DNA of 64,000 bases from CAZBSE01 sp964494385 (GTDB lineage Bacteria; Actinomycetota; Humimicrobiia; Humimicrobiales; Humimicrobiaceae): positions 1 through 64,000 of the forward strand of contig CAZBSE010000004.1 in NCBI GenBank assembly GCA_964494385.1. The letters run 5' to 3'. Position numbers and translations under genes: made by a program. Below are positions 48,188 through 56,349 of the stretch, piece after piece (within the stretch, counting starts at the first letter, position 1; each line of letters starts with the position of its first letter). Under the pieces are notes generated by a model. It saw nothing but the letters and a program-made list of their open reading frames with translations, searched no databases and was not told where the DNA came from.

Positions 48188-50311
48188 TTAACCTCCTATT
48201 CTTATTCTTACGTCTCCAGCTATTGAGCCTTCGCCCTGTTTTTTTACAAACAAGGGATTTATATCCATTTCCATAATTTCTGGAAAATCTATAACCAGCT
48301 GAGAAACTTTAAGTATGATATCAATTATGCTATCCACATCTGCAGGGTCTTCGCCCCTAACACCCTTAAGCAGCTTGTAAGATTTAATCTCTTCCACCAT
48401 TTCCCGGGCAACCTCTCTGCTTATTGGAACAATTCTAAAAGAAACATCTTTAAGTGCCTCAACATATATCCCGCCAAGTCCGAACATGACCATTGGTCCG
48501 AATTGAGGGTCCTCGCTTATTCCGATAATGGTCTCTTTTTTTTCTTTAATAAATTTCTGAACCATAATTCCCCTGATATTGGCATCGGGCATATATTTTT
48601 TAACATTGATAAGAATCTGGTCGTAACTTTCTTCCAGTTCTTTTTCATTTTCTATTCCAATCTTAACGCCGCCAACATCGGTTTTATGCAAAATATTAGG
48701 TGAAACAATTTTCAGTACCAGCGGATATCCGATTCTTGCCGCTACCTCTTTTGCTTTTCCTATATCACAGGCCAGTTCTGCTTCAGGTATCCTTATATTA
48801 TATGCTTTAAGTATTTCTCTTGCTTCTATTTCTCCCAGTTCCAGTCTGCCTTCGGCTTTGCACCGGTTAAATATTTCCTTAACCCTTCTATTGTCAACTT
48901 CGAACTGCTCAACAGGGAAATCTCTTCTGGATTTCCATTCCGTATAGTCCATCATTACTTTTAATGTTTTTATTGCTTCCTCGGGAATATCAAAATTGGG
49001 AATATTTTTTTTAGCTAAAAAATTTACCGCTTCTTTTACTTCTGAACCTCCCATAAAACTTGTTAGTATAGGAATACTGCGGCTGCTTTTTTCTATTACT
49101 CCGGTAATTGCCCTGGCTGTTTTCAAACATTGTGTCATTGCCTGTGGCGTTAGCAGTACTACCACTGCATCAACATTGCTGTCCCTCAGCACTTCCTCCA
49201 GTGCCTTGCTGTACCTGTCTGCCAGAGCATCTCCTAAAATATCTACAGGATTATAAAAATTTGCTGCCTGGGGCAAAAATTTCTTTAGGTTTTCTATAGT
49301 TTCTATTTTTAGGCTGGTCAGCTCTATATCTCTCTTTTCACATTCATCTGTGGCCATAATGCCGGGACCGCCTGCATTTGTTATTATTGCAACTTTTTTA
49401 CCTTTAGGCAATGGCTGATAGGAAAAAGCTATAGAGTAGTTAAAGAGATCCCTTATTGTATCCGCCCTTATTATGCCTGTCTGTTTAAAGGCAGCTTCAT
49501 AAGCTTTAGCCGAGCCGGCAAGCGTGCCTGTATGAGAAGACACCGCCCTGGCCCCTGCGTTTGTGTTTCCGGATTTGATAACTATTATAGGTTTCTTTTT
49601 AGAAACCCTGGAACATATTTTGATAAATTCTTTTCCGGATTTTACACCTTCAAGATATAAAGTAATTACTTCGGTATTTTTCTCATTTTCCCAGCCTTCA
49701 ATAAAATCATTTTCTGAAATATCAGCTTTATTACCCAGAGAAACAAATTTCGAAAACCCTATTTTATTAGTCTTGGCCCAATCCAGGATAGCTGTTCCCA
49801 GCGCACCTGATTGAGATATAAAACTTATTTTCCCCCTGGGGGGCATATTGGGAGAAAAAGAAGCATTTATGGGACATCCCGTATTTATGATTCCAAGACA
49901 ATTGGGACCCAGTATCCTTATTCCGTAATTCCTTGCTTTCTCAATTAACTGTCTCTCTATTCTGGCTCCTTCTACACCTGTTTCCTTAAATCCTGCTGAA
50001 ATTATAATGAACCATTTTATATTTTTCTTTGAACATTGTTCCAGAGCCTCTAACACCATCGTGCGGGGGATAACTATTATAGCCAGCTCGATATCGTGCG
50101 GTACATCCAGTACCGATGGATAACATTTAATTCCAAATATTTCATCTGTTTTAGGGTTTACTGGAAATAATTTGCCTTTATATCCGGAATTTATTAGATT
50201 GGATAGAATCTCGTGGCCTACTTTTTTTTCTTGTCTGGAAGCCCCAATTACTGCTGTGGACTTCGGGCAAAAAAAATTCTGCAAATTCAAATTACAAACC
50301 TCCAATTCCAT
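48188..50311 (-). CDS. acd: Acetate--CoA ligase (ADP-forming), fused alpha-beta subunits
   Basis: Converts acyl-CoA, ADP and phosphate to acid, CoA and ATP, conserving energy in fermentation. The 707-residue fusion has a CoA-binding domain (KSTAVIGASRQEKKVGHE near 17-34), succinyl-CoA-ligase-like domains with the active-site His in SHTGTLAG, and a C-terminal ATP-grasp domain (YPLVLKIVSPNILHKTDVGG; GIMVQKF; MEMDINPLFV). Acetate is the commonest substrate, but branched-chain or aryl acids are possible. It implies an anaerobic, substrate-level-phosphorylating lifestyle. Confidence 0.92.
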   Translation of the reverse strand: MELEVCNLNLQNFFCPKSTAVIGASRQEKKVGHEILSNLINSGYKGKLFPVNPKTDEIFGIKCYPSVLDVPHDIELAIIVIPRTMVLEALEQCSKKNIKWFIIISAGFKETGVEGARIERQLIEKARNYGIRILGPNCLGIINTGCPINASFSPNMPPRGKISFISQSGALGTAILDWAKTNKIGFSKFVSLGNKADISENDFIEGWENEKNTEVITLYLEGVKSGKEFIKICSRVSKKKPIIVIKSGNTNAGARAVSSHTGTLAGSAKAYEAAFKQTGIIRADTIRDLFNYSIAFSYQPLPKGKKVAIITNAGGPGIMATDECEKRDIELTSLKIETIENLKKFLPQAANFYNPVDILGDALADRYSKALEEVLRDSNVDAVVVLLTPQAMTQCLKTARAITGVIEKSSRSIPILTSFMGGSEVKEAVNFLAKKNIPNFDIPEEAIKTLKVMMDYTEWKSRRDFPVEQFEVDNRRVKEIFNRCKAEGRLELGEIEAREILKAYNIRIPEAELACDIGKAKEVAARIGYPLVLKIVSPNILHKTDVGGVKIGIENEKELEESYDQILINVKKYMPDANIRGIMVQKFIKEKKETIIGISEDPQFGPMVMFGLGGIYVEALKDVSFRIVPISREVAREMVEEIKSYKLLKGVRGEDPADVDSIIDIILKVSQLVIDFPEIMEMDINPLFVKKQGEGSIAGDVRIRIGG

Positions 50312-50326
50312 TTATGTGATTCATTT

Positions 50327-50575
50327 TTACTTGCGTGTTTCACTGGTTTCTTTTTTGCTCTTTTCTTTGCCTTTCTCTTTGCCTTTCTCCTTGCCTTTCT
50401 TCTCAAATATTATTATCTCGTGTTCAGAATAATATCCGCAATTCTGGCAAACCCTGTGGGATATTTTCTTGCTGTGACACCTGGGGCATTCTACTATGTT
50501 AAGTAATTTTAATCGGTCATGAGTTCTGCGTTTGTTTCTCCGGGATTTTGATGTTTTTCTTTTTGGAACCGCCAA
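50327..50575 (-). CDS. rpmF: Ribosomal protein L32 with a repetitive Lys/Gly/Glu tail
   Basis: Starts at TTG 50575 after a GGAGG Shine-Dalgarno. The N-terminal 56 residues are L32 (MAVPKRKTSKSRRNKRR; zinc site CPRCHSKK...CQNCGYY). The last ~25 residues are a low-complexity tail built from a 12-bp DNA repeat giving three GKEK units. The DUF177/YceD gene normally just upstream is absent. Confidence 0.95.
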   Translation of the reverse strand: MAVPKRKTSKSRRNKRRTHDRLKLLNIVECPRCHSKKISHRVCQNCGYYSEHEIIIFEKKGKEKGKEKGKEKSKKETSETRK

Positions 50576-50633
50576 TACTCTATCCTCCTGTTTACAATAT
50601 TGTTACAAACTTGTTATAAATAACAAATAAATC

Positions 50634-50661
50634 AATATAACATAAAATAATATTTATTCAA
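50634..50661 (-). promoter_or_regulatory. Putative promoter of rpmF-acd-plsX-acpP
   Basis: Minus strand: -35 TTGAAT (50656-50661), 16-bp spacer, -10 TATATT (50634-50639). The -35 box sits at the centre of a 13-bp inverted repeat. Confidence 0.45.
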
Positions 50662-50672
50662 TAAATATTATT
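50646..50672. repeat. 13-bp perfect inverted repeat upstream of rpmF
   Basis: Arms 50646-50658 and 50660-50672 (AATAATATTTATT and its complement) are separated by one base. The repeat overlaps the stop codon of the DivIVA-like gene and the putative -35 box of rpmF, so it could be an operator or a 3'-end hairpin. Confidence 0.6.
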
Positions 50673-51141
50673 TCTCACCTGTATCCAATGCGCCTCTAAA
50701 TTGTTCCCTTCCTTTTTCGATTGCAGTCAGCAATTTATGCAGTACAGCTTCCATATTTGCCAGTTTCTCGTCTGCATAATCCTCGGCTTCAAGTCTGATG
50801 GTCCTTGCCCTGGCTTCTGCGGTGGTCATTATCTCCTCCGATTTCCTGGCAGCATCTTTTAATATCTCGGTTTCACTGACAAGAATTTCTGCCTTTTCCT
50901 TAGCTTCTTTAATTACCCTTTCAGAATATCTTTTGGCCTCTTCTATCATATTCTCTCTTTCTTTTACAATCCACCTTGACTGCTTGAACTCTTCCGGCAG
51001 CACACTCCTCAATTCATCCAGTAAATCGTATATCTCGCTTTCGCTTACCATTATATTGGATGAAAATGGAATCCTCCTGCTCTTTTCAAGAAATTCTTCA
51101 ATTCTGTCTACGATTTCAATTACATTCATGCCGCTCTCCAT
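50668..51141 (-). CDS. DivIVA-like coiled-coil protein
   Basis: The 157-residue protein is almost entirely helical with heptad-like stretches (about 55-140: KERENMIEEAKRYSERVI, KAEILVSETEILKDAARKSE). Its ATP-synthase-b/DivIVA-like coiled coil and location next to coaD match the DivIVA-domain protein found between coaD and rpmF in Actinobacteria. No membrane segment. Role in cell-pole or envelope organisation is inferred from family and context. Confidence 0.75.
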   Translation of the reverse strand: MESGMNVIEIVDRIEEFLEKSRRIPFSSNIMVSESEIYDLLDELRSVLPEEFKQSRWIVKERENMIEEAKRYSERVIKEAKEKAEILVSETEILKDAARKSEEIMTTAEARARTIRLEAEDYADEKLANMEAVLHKLLTAIEKGREQFRGALDTGEK

Positions 51142-51157
51142 ATCCGTTTATTTTTAA

Positions 51158-51649
51158 TTAAAAAACATTCTTATTAAAACTTTCAATGACATCTTTCTCT
51201 ATTTCCTCCGGTACCAGGCCTTTTATGCAGCCATTAAACCTTGCCACTTCTTTTACCGCACTCGAACTCAGATAAGCAAATTTAGGATTGGTGACCATAA
51301 ACATAGTCTCCACTTCCGGATTCAGCTTTTTATTTATCTGTGCCATCTGAAACTCATATTCAAAATCCGATATGGCCCTGAGTCCTTTTACTATAACTGC
51401 CGCTTTTTCTTTTTTAGCCAGATCCACCAGCAACCCTTCAAAAGTTATTACTTCTATATTGCCCAAATCACCCAGAGCTCTGCTTGTAAAATCCATTCTC
51501 TTTTCTATGGAATAAAATGGTTTTTTTCTGGTATCTCCGGATATGGCTACTATCACCTTATTAAAAATCTTTGAGCATCTGCTTATTATATCCTTATGTC
51601 CCTCGGTTAAAGGGTCGTATGTGCCCGGACACAATGCTGTCTTTTCCAT
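51158..51649 (-). CDS. coaD: Phosphopantetheine adenylyltransferase
   Basis: Penultimate step of CoA synthesis. The 163-residue protein has PGTYDPLTEGHKDII (nucleotidyltransferase HxGH-type motif), VKGLRAISDFEYEFQMA and the C-terminal LSSSAVKEVA. Downstream of rsmD as usual. Confidence 0.96.
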   Translation of the reverse strand: MEKTALCPGTYDPLTEGHKDIISRCSKIFNKVIVAISGDTRKKPFYSIEKRMDFTSRALGDLGNIEVITFEGLLVDLAKKEKAAVIVKGLRAISDFEYEFQMAQINKKLNPEVETMFMVTNPKFAYLSSSAVKEVARFNGCIKGLVPEEIEKDVIESFNKNVF

Positions 51650-51665
51650 AATATAATCCTATCTT

Positions 51666-52226
51666 TTAACTTTGACAAGGTGACAGATAAATTACTTTTT
51701 TATCTCCGAAATGCGATTGTTTGACTATATTAAAATTCTTTATTTCACCGCTTACATCTTTTTTAAAAAAGTATTCGTATATCAGCAAAGCATCTTTTTT
51801 GATGATATCTTTACCTGCCAGAGCATCAAATATCTTTTTCATTATATCACTTTCAATTTTGTATGGTGGGTCCAAAAAGACCAGGTCCCATTTCAAACCC
51901 TTATAAGATTTTAAGAATTTTAAAACATCACTTTTGATTATCTTATACTTTTTATCTGTATTTTCAAAATACCTGGTATTATACCTTATAAGATTAATTG
52001 ATTGGAAACTATTATCCACAAAGTATACTAGATTGCAATTTCTGCTTGATGATTCCACTCCCAGTGAACCCGTTCCCGAAAATAGATCCAGAACATTTGA
52101 CCCTGCTAATCTGCCGCTGATAACATTAAAAATACTCTCTTTAACGCTGTCCAGAGTAGGCCTGATTTTATAATCTGAAGGAGGCTTTAGCTTTCTGCCT
52201 TTAAACTCACCGGAAATAATTCTAAT
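51666..52226 (-). CDS. rsmD: 16S rRNA (guanine-966-N2) methyltransferase, non-canonical ATT start
   Basis: Methylates G966 of 16S rRNA. The full family-like protein (186 residues) reads from ATT 52226: (I)RIISGEFKGRKLKPP, RPTLDSVKESIFN, the SAM motif VLDLFSGTGSLGVE and the catalytic DLVFLDPPYK. No ATG, GTG or TTG is in frame before the SAM motif; the first is GTG 52058, far inside. A GGTGAT Shine-Dalgarno sits five bases before the ATT. Alternatively one G too many in the upstream ATGG would hide an ATG ATC ATT start. Starts 20 nt after the DAK2 gene. Confidence 0.88.
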   Translation of the reverse strand: MRIISGEFKGRKLKPPSDYKIRPTLDSVKESIFNVISGRLAGSNVLDLFSGTGSLGVESSSRNCNLVYFVDNSFQSINLIRYNTRYFENTDKKYKIIKSDVLKFLKSYKGLKWDLVFLDPPYKIESDIMKKIFDALAGKDIIKKDALLIYEYFFKKDVSGEIKNFNIVKQSHFGDKKVIYLSPCQS

Positions 52227-52246
52227 GATCCATCACCGTCCGGTAA

Positions 52247-53968
52247 TTATTCTATTGAAAATATATAGGGATATAAAGGCTGTCCGCCTTTATGCATTTC
52301 CACATCCATTTTGCGGAAATATTTTTTTAGTTTTTGCCTGATAGCCTCGCTATCTTCGGGCCTGGCATCTTTACCGGTATAAAAGGTAATGACCTCTTCG
52401 GTCGCATCTGCAATATCTCTTACAAGATCGATAGTCGCATCTACGACATTATCCGAAATTACTCTAACCTTGCCGTTTGAAAGACCGATATATTCACCTT
52501 TCTTTATTTCACCTACCATGAGATTTGCATTCCTGACCGCTGCTGTCACTTCCCCGCTTTTTGCCTTACTGGCCGCTTCTTCCATATTATAAATATTTTC
52601 TTCCATCCCCGCATCGGGATTATAATTAAGTACTGCCGCTATCCCTGCCGGAACGGTCCTGGTACATACAACATAAACAGTTTTTTTCTTTACAATTTTT
52701 TTTGCCTGGTTCGAGGTAAGTATAATATTTTTATTATTGGGAAATATAATAGCTTCGTCAGCATCGGTGCTATTTATGGCTTTCACCAGGTCATAGGTTG
52801 ACGGATTCATGCTCTGTCCGCCGCTCACAATGATATCCACACCTATGCTTTTGAATATCTCTTCCAGTTCCTTGCCGCTGGCCACAACTATCAGGGCTCT
52901 TTTTTTCTCCATTTCTTTTTCAGGAGATTTAGCTTCTCCTGTTACTTCTTCTCTCTGATCTTTCATATTATTAATCTGGATATCATGAATCGTACCTTCT
53001 TTTAGGGCTCTTCTCAGGACTTTATGCGGCTGATTGGTGTGCACATGTATTTTTACCAGACTTTCATCTCCTACGACCATTGCACTGTCGCCAAAGGTTT
53101 CGATTCTTTCCCTTAGTCTTTCCACATCTATCCCGCTGCCTTTCAGTATGAATTCGGTACAATAAGTATATTTAATTTCGTAACCGATTTTCACTTCCTT
53201 TAATCTATCCTCTTTAATCTGCGTGATACTGTCACGGGGTTTTTTATCTGTATTGCCGCTTTTTCCCTTATCATCGCCGATACCGGACGTTAAAGATTTA
53301 TTTTTTGCTTTTCCGGTCTTCCTTTTCAGCTCACCGTTTAAATTATTAATCATGGTTAAAGCCTTTCTGGTTCCTATTAATATATCCAGAATACCCTGGG
53401 CGCCGGCATCCACCACATCAGCTTTCTTTAATACCGGCAGCAGCAAAGTGGACCTTTCAACGGATTTTTCAGTTTCTAAGATAATTTTATCCAGAAGCTC
53501 TATGACTTTTATTTTACCTGTATTATTTGTGAGGTTCTCTACAAAATTGCAGATATCCTTAATGGTTGTAAGCATAGTTCCTTCAGTCGGATCCTGTACG
53601 GAATCATATGCCAGATTTTTTGATGACCTTAATGCATCCTTGATTACATCCAGATCCAGGTCATTGCTTCTTATTAATATATCGAAAAAACCTTTAAGTA
53701 TCTGGGATAGTATTACGCCGGAATTACCCCTGGCTCCCATCAATGCTCCAAACGATGCCTTTTCCAGTATGCTCTTTACGGAAAAACTTTTTAACTTTAA
53801 AAGTTCTTCTCTGATTGATTTCAAAGTCATCAGCATATTTGTACCGGTGTCCCCGTCGGGAACAGGGAAAACATTCAGATCATTAATTTTACTTTCATTT
53901 TCCTTAAAATCGCCTATTATTATATCTATAACTTTTTCCAGATCACCGCTATCTATTTCAATAAACAT
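52247..53968 (-). CDS. DAK2-domain kinase (YloV/FakA family)
   Basis: The 573-residue protein has an N-terminal DAK2 ATP-binding domain (NVFPVPDGDTGTNMLMTL; FGALMGARGNSGVILSQ) and a C-terminal DegV-related domain, as in fatty-acid kinase FakA, which phosphorylates fatty acids held by FakB proteins. A charged linker at about 215-250 separates the halves. recG, usually between this gene and rsmD, is missing. The divergent neighbour is rpmB, a common arrangement. A long antisense open frame over this gene is a shadow. Confidence 0.9.
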   Translation of the reverse strand: MFIEIDSGDLEKVIDIIIGDFKENESKINDLNVFPVPDGDTGTNMLMTLKSIREELLKLKSFSVKSILEKASFGALMGARGNSGVILSQILKGFFDILIRSNDLDLDVIKDALRSSKNLAYDSVQDPTEGTMLTTIKDICNFVENLTNNTGKIKVIELLDKIILETEKSVERSTLLLPVLKKADVVDAGAQGILDILIGTRKALTMINNLNGELKRKTGKAKNKSLTSGIGDDKGKSGNTDKKPRDSITQIKEDRLKEVKIGYEIKYTYCTEFILKGSGIDVERLRERIETFGDSAMVVGDESLVKIHVHTNQPHKVLRRALKEGTIHDIQINNMKDQREEVTGEAKSPEKEMEKKRALIVVASGKELEEIFKSIGVDIIVSGGQSMNPSTYDLVKAINSTDADEAIIFPNNKNIILTSNQAKKIVKKKTVYVVCTRTVPAGIAAVLNYNPDAGMEENIYNMEEAASKAKSGEVTAAVRNANLMVGEIKKGEYIGLSNGKVRVISDNVVDATIDLVRDIADATEEVITFYTGKDARPEDSEAIRQKLKKYFRKMDVEMHKGGQPLYPYIFSIE

Positions 53969-53996
53969 AATCGCTCTCTTTGCTTTTAAATTTAAA

Positions 53997-54026
53997 ATTA
54001 TATATATTTCATCAGATCATATTCAA
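53997..54026 (-). promoter_or_regulatory. Putative promoter of the DAK2 kinase operon
   Basis: Minus strand: -35 TTGAAT (54021-54026), 18-bp spacer, -10 TATAAT (53997-54002), about 30 bp before the start codon. Confidence 0.5.
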
Positions 54027-54153
54027 ATCCGGATAAGGTCATGCTTCTTATTCTATAATTTTATTTATTTTTATAACAACTAAGACTTTATTAATTAAAA
54101 ATTGTTTCTTGCTTCAGCCTTTTACTTTGCTGTGACATACTTTTTTATTTATC

Positions 54154-54182
54154 TTGAAAATTAAACTATAAAATGCTAATAT
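54154..54182 (+). promoter_or_regulatory. Promoter of rpmB
   Basis: Plus strand: -35 TTGAAA (54154-54159), 17-bp spacer, -10 TAATAT (54177-54182). It lies in the 299-bp divergent gap between the DAK2 gene and rpmB, which otherwise holds only the leader hairpins below. Confidence 0.6.
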
Positions 54183-54188
54183 TCCTTC

Positions 54189-54232
54189 CTGGTTTATTTA
54201 AAACCAGTATTGCATGTATCTGTAATAGATGC
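54189..54232 (+). promoter_or_regulatory. Two hairpins in the rpmB leader
   Basis: A perfect 7-bp hairpin (CTGGTTT 54189-54195 with AAACCAG 54201-54207, loop of 5) is followed by an imperfect hairpin (TGCAT...ATGCA, about 54210-54232). Both fall between the promoter and the rpmB Shine-Dalgarno and could be a ribosomal-protein binding site; function is inferred. Confidence 0.4.
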
Positions 54233-54267
54233 AGCATAAATTTTTATAAAGGTGCACAGGAGAAAAA

Positions 54268-54459
54268 ATGTCCAGAGTATGCGAAATTTGCGGGAAAAAA
54301 ACAGCTTTTGGGAATAACGTGAGCCACTCGCATAAAAAAACCAGAAGAACCTTCAAGCCTAATATTCACAAAGCAAAGGTTGAATATAAAGGTAAGGTTA
54401 AGACCATAAATATCTGCGCCAGATGCCTAAAATCAGGTGAGATTAAAAAAGTAGTATAG
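54268..54459 (+). CDS. rpmB: Ribosomal protein L28
   Basis: The 63-residue protein is the only intact plus-strand gene in the window. It has the L28 core [28 protein letters not shown] and a second Cys pair (CARCLKSG), forming a four-Cys zinc-ribbon version. An AGGAG Shine-Dalgarno precedes the ATG. Divergent from the DAK2 gene, as in many Gram-positive bacteria. Confidence 0.96.
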   Translation: MSRVCEICGKKTAFGNNVSHSHKKTRRTFKPNIHKAKVEYKGKVKTINICARCLKSGEIKKVV

Positions 54460-54867
54460 ACTCAAATAAACTTTCCCATGTTTGCACATCATATATATCA
54501 ATGGCTCTTTTTGAATGCCATCTGACAGTTTTTTTATTACCTTCCTACCCTGATAACATGCAAGTAGATTTTATTGGTTCTTGTTTCCTTTTGGTTTTTG
54601 GGGCTTTGCCGTTTTAATGCACGGCTTAAGAACTTTTGTATTTGGGAAAGGCAGCCGCTGGGAAGAAAGGAAAATAAAAGAAGTGATGAAACAGATGGAT
54701 AAAGATAAATAGGACTGACTAAGTTCCGGTATAAAGCATGATTATTCAAATCCTATATATTATAAGGAAACCATAAACGGTCCCCGCTGATTAAATTTCC
54801 GTTTCAAGATAGGAATCTTTTATTTTATACCCTATCTTCTTGTACGATCCCCGGCCAAACTGAGGAT
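54460..54867. other. 408-bp convergent region between rpmB and rsmB
   Basis: Apart from the decayed 2TM gene (54501-54712), I see an inverted repeat AAGATAGG (54806-54813) / CCTATCTT (54831-54838) in the convergent zone after rsmB. It has no T-run and so is a poor intrinsic terminator. A weak stem ATGGC/GCCAT near 54500-54521 followed by CTGACAG and T7 might terminate rpmB. No other gene or RNA was recognised. Confidence 0.5.
54501..54712 (+). pseudogene. Decayed 2TM-domain protein gene
   Basis: Downstream of rpmB, on the same strand, 54557-54712 reads a 51-codon open stretch: ASRFYWFLFPFGFWGFAVL, then MHGLRTFVFGKGSRWEERK and IKEVMKQMDKDK before TAG. The membrane segment, His-containing turn and WEERKIKE ending are characteristic of small 2TM-domain proteins. 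The N-terminal half is in a different frame (ATG 54501, ECHLTVFLL, resembling the first membrane helix) and adjacent TGA/TAA stops separate the parts. At least one frameshift (possibly at the T7 run 54530-54536) plus stops make it a pseudogene or gene fragment. Confidence 0.55.
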
Positions 54868-56349
54868 TCATAAACTCTTTATAAAACTGCAGACGAAACC
54901 TGCTTCGCTCCCAAAGTAATATGGCATAATCTCAAAGCATGCCTCTTCTCCCAAAGCGGCACTGTCTTTATTCGGGCTCAAGGATGGTATTTTTAAAATC
55001 GATATCAATTCATCGGTCATATTCGGATTTTTTGCCGCATACTCCTTTCTGTATTCCTTCAAAAATTTACTTATTACCTGCTGGTTTTCCAGGGGTGATA
55101 TGGTACAGGTATAAAAAACAAGCTTTCCGCCTGGCTTTAGGTATCTGCCGCAATTTACCATCATCCTGTAAGAAAGACCGGAAAGGCGTATTACATCATC
55201 CATGGTCTTATTATATTTTACATCCGGATTCTTGGAAATGGTCCCAAAAGCGCTGCAGGGTGCATCTATTATTATCTTATCAAAGTATCCGGTATAATCA
55301 CCGGATATTTTTTTATTTTTAAAATTCTTATTCTTGACTGCATAACTGTTTTTCTCAAGAAAATTTTTTTCGGCTGCGTCCGCCTGCATGACCCATACAT
55401 TATCTGCATTTAACCTTTCAAGATTGTCCTTCATTAACTTAAGTCTTTTTCCGCTTATGTCAACTGACAGTACTTCTCCTTTGACTCCTACCATTTCGGA
55501 GATAAAGACAGTCTTTCCGCCCGGAGCCGCACATATATCCAGTACCTTTTCTCCTTTGCCGGGATCAAGGTAGTACTTTACGGCTATTTGCGAGGATAGA
55601 TCCTGGACCGAAACCAGACCTTTTTTATATGCACCGGTTTTGTTTATATCTTTAGCACTGGAAACTTCTATCGCATCTGCCCGTATGTCTTCCAATAAAA
55701 TATTTTTACACGGCAGTACCGTATCCAATTCCTGTGACAGTTTATTTTTTGTAGTCTTGCCCTTATTAAACCGCAGGTAAACATGCGGATTTTCATTTAG
55801 CGATTTACAGAGCAGAACGGTCCTTTCTTTTCCATACCAGTCAAACCAGTACTTTACCAGCCATCTGGGATAAGAATAGTTTATACTAATTCCATCGATT
55901 TCATCTTCTATTAACTCTCCTGCCTTTTTTCTTATAAATAGATCCATATCCTCTACCGAGCATACCCTGCGCAGTATTGCATTTACAAACCCTGTCGAAG
56001 ATAAAGTTGCATTGCTTTTGGTCAGTTCAACACTCTGGTCAACAGCTGAATAAGCAGGGACCTTATCCATATATATGCACTGGAAGATCCCCATACGCAG
56101 GATATTAAGCACTTTGAAATCTATATCTTTTATATCTTTATCCGAAAATAAAGAAATTATAAAATCGAGTCTTATATAATATCTTACCGTACCCTTTACT
56201 ACGTTGAATATAAAGCGCCTGTTGAGTCCGGATAAATTATAATGACTGAAGCAGCGGTTTATTATATCTTTTAAAGATTTTCTTTCTTTAAAATAGCTGT
56301 TTAATATAAGAAGAGCAATTTTACGGGGACTGTCGCTGCCATTTTTCAT
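54868..56349 (-). CDS. rsmB: 16S rRNA (cytosine-967-C5) methyltransferase
   Basis: SAM-dependent m5C methyltransferase. The 493-residue protein has an N-terminal NusB-like RNA-binding domain (about 1-145) and the catalytic domain with DICAAPGGKTVFISE, IDAPCSAFGTISKNPDVK (active-site Cys) and YTCTISPLENQQVI. The start overlaps the fmt stop by 4 nt. Normal actinobacterial def-fmt-rsmB order. Confidence 0.95.
   Translation of the reverse strand: MKNGSDSPRKIALLILNSYFKERKSLKDIINRCFSHYNLSGLNRRFIFNVVKGTVRYYIRLDFIISLFSDKDIKDIDFKVLNILRMGIFQCIYMDKVPAYSAVDQSVELTKSNATLSSTGFVNAILRRVCSVEDMDLFIRKKAGELIEDEIDGISINYSYPRWLVKYWFDWYGKERTVLLCKSLNENPHVYLRFNKGKTTKNKLSQELDTVLPCKNILLEDIRADAIEVSSAKDINKTGAYKKGLVSVQDLSSQIAVKYYLDPGKGEKVLDICAAPGGKTVFISEMVGVKGEVLSVDISGKRLKLMKDNLERLNADNVWVMQADAAEKNFLEKNSYAVKNKNFKNKKISGDYTGYFDKIIIDAPCSAFGTISKNPDVKYNKTMDDVIRLSGLSYRMMVNCGRYLKPGGKLVFYTCTISPLENQQVISKFLKEYRKEYAAKNPNMTDELISILKIPSLSPNKDSAALGEEACFEIMPYYFGSEAGFVCSFIKSL

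Noticed and set aside
53223..54083. 286-codon open frame on the plus strand across the DAK2 gene
   Set aside because: It is the complement of a well-conserved DAK2 kinase, is Ser/Phe/Leu-rich in the way of antisense frames, and has no recognisable domain or Shine-Dalgarno.
54537..54749. 70-codon minus-strand frame in the rpmB-rsmB gap
   Set aside because: The plus strand of the same stretch encodes a recognisable 2TM-domain remnant, so the minus-strand frame is a shadow.
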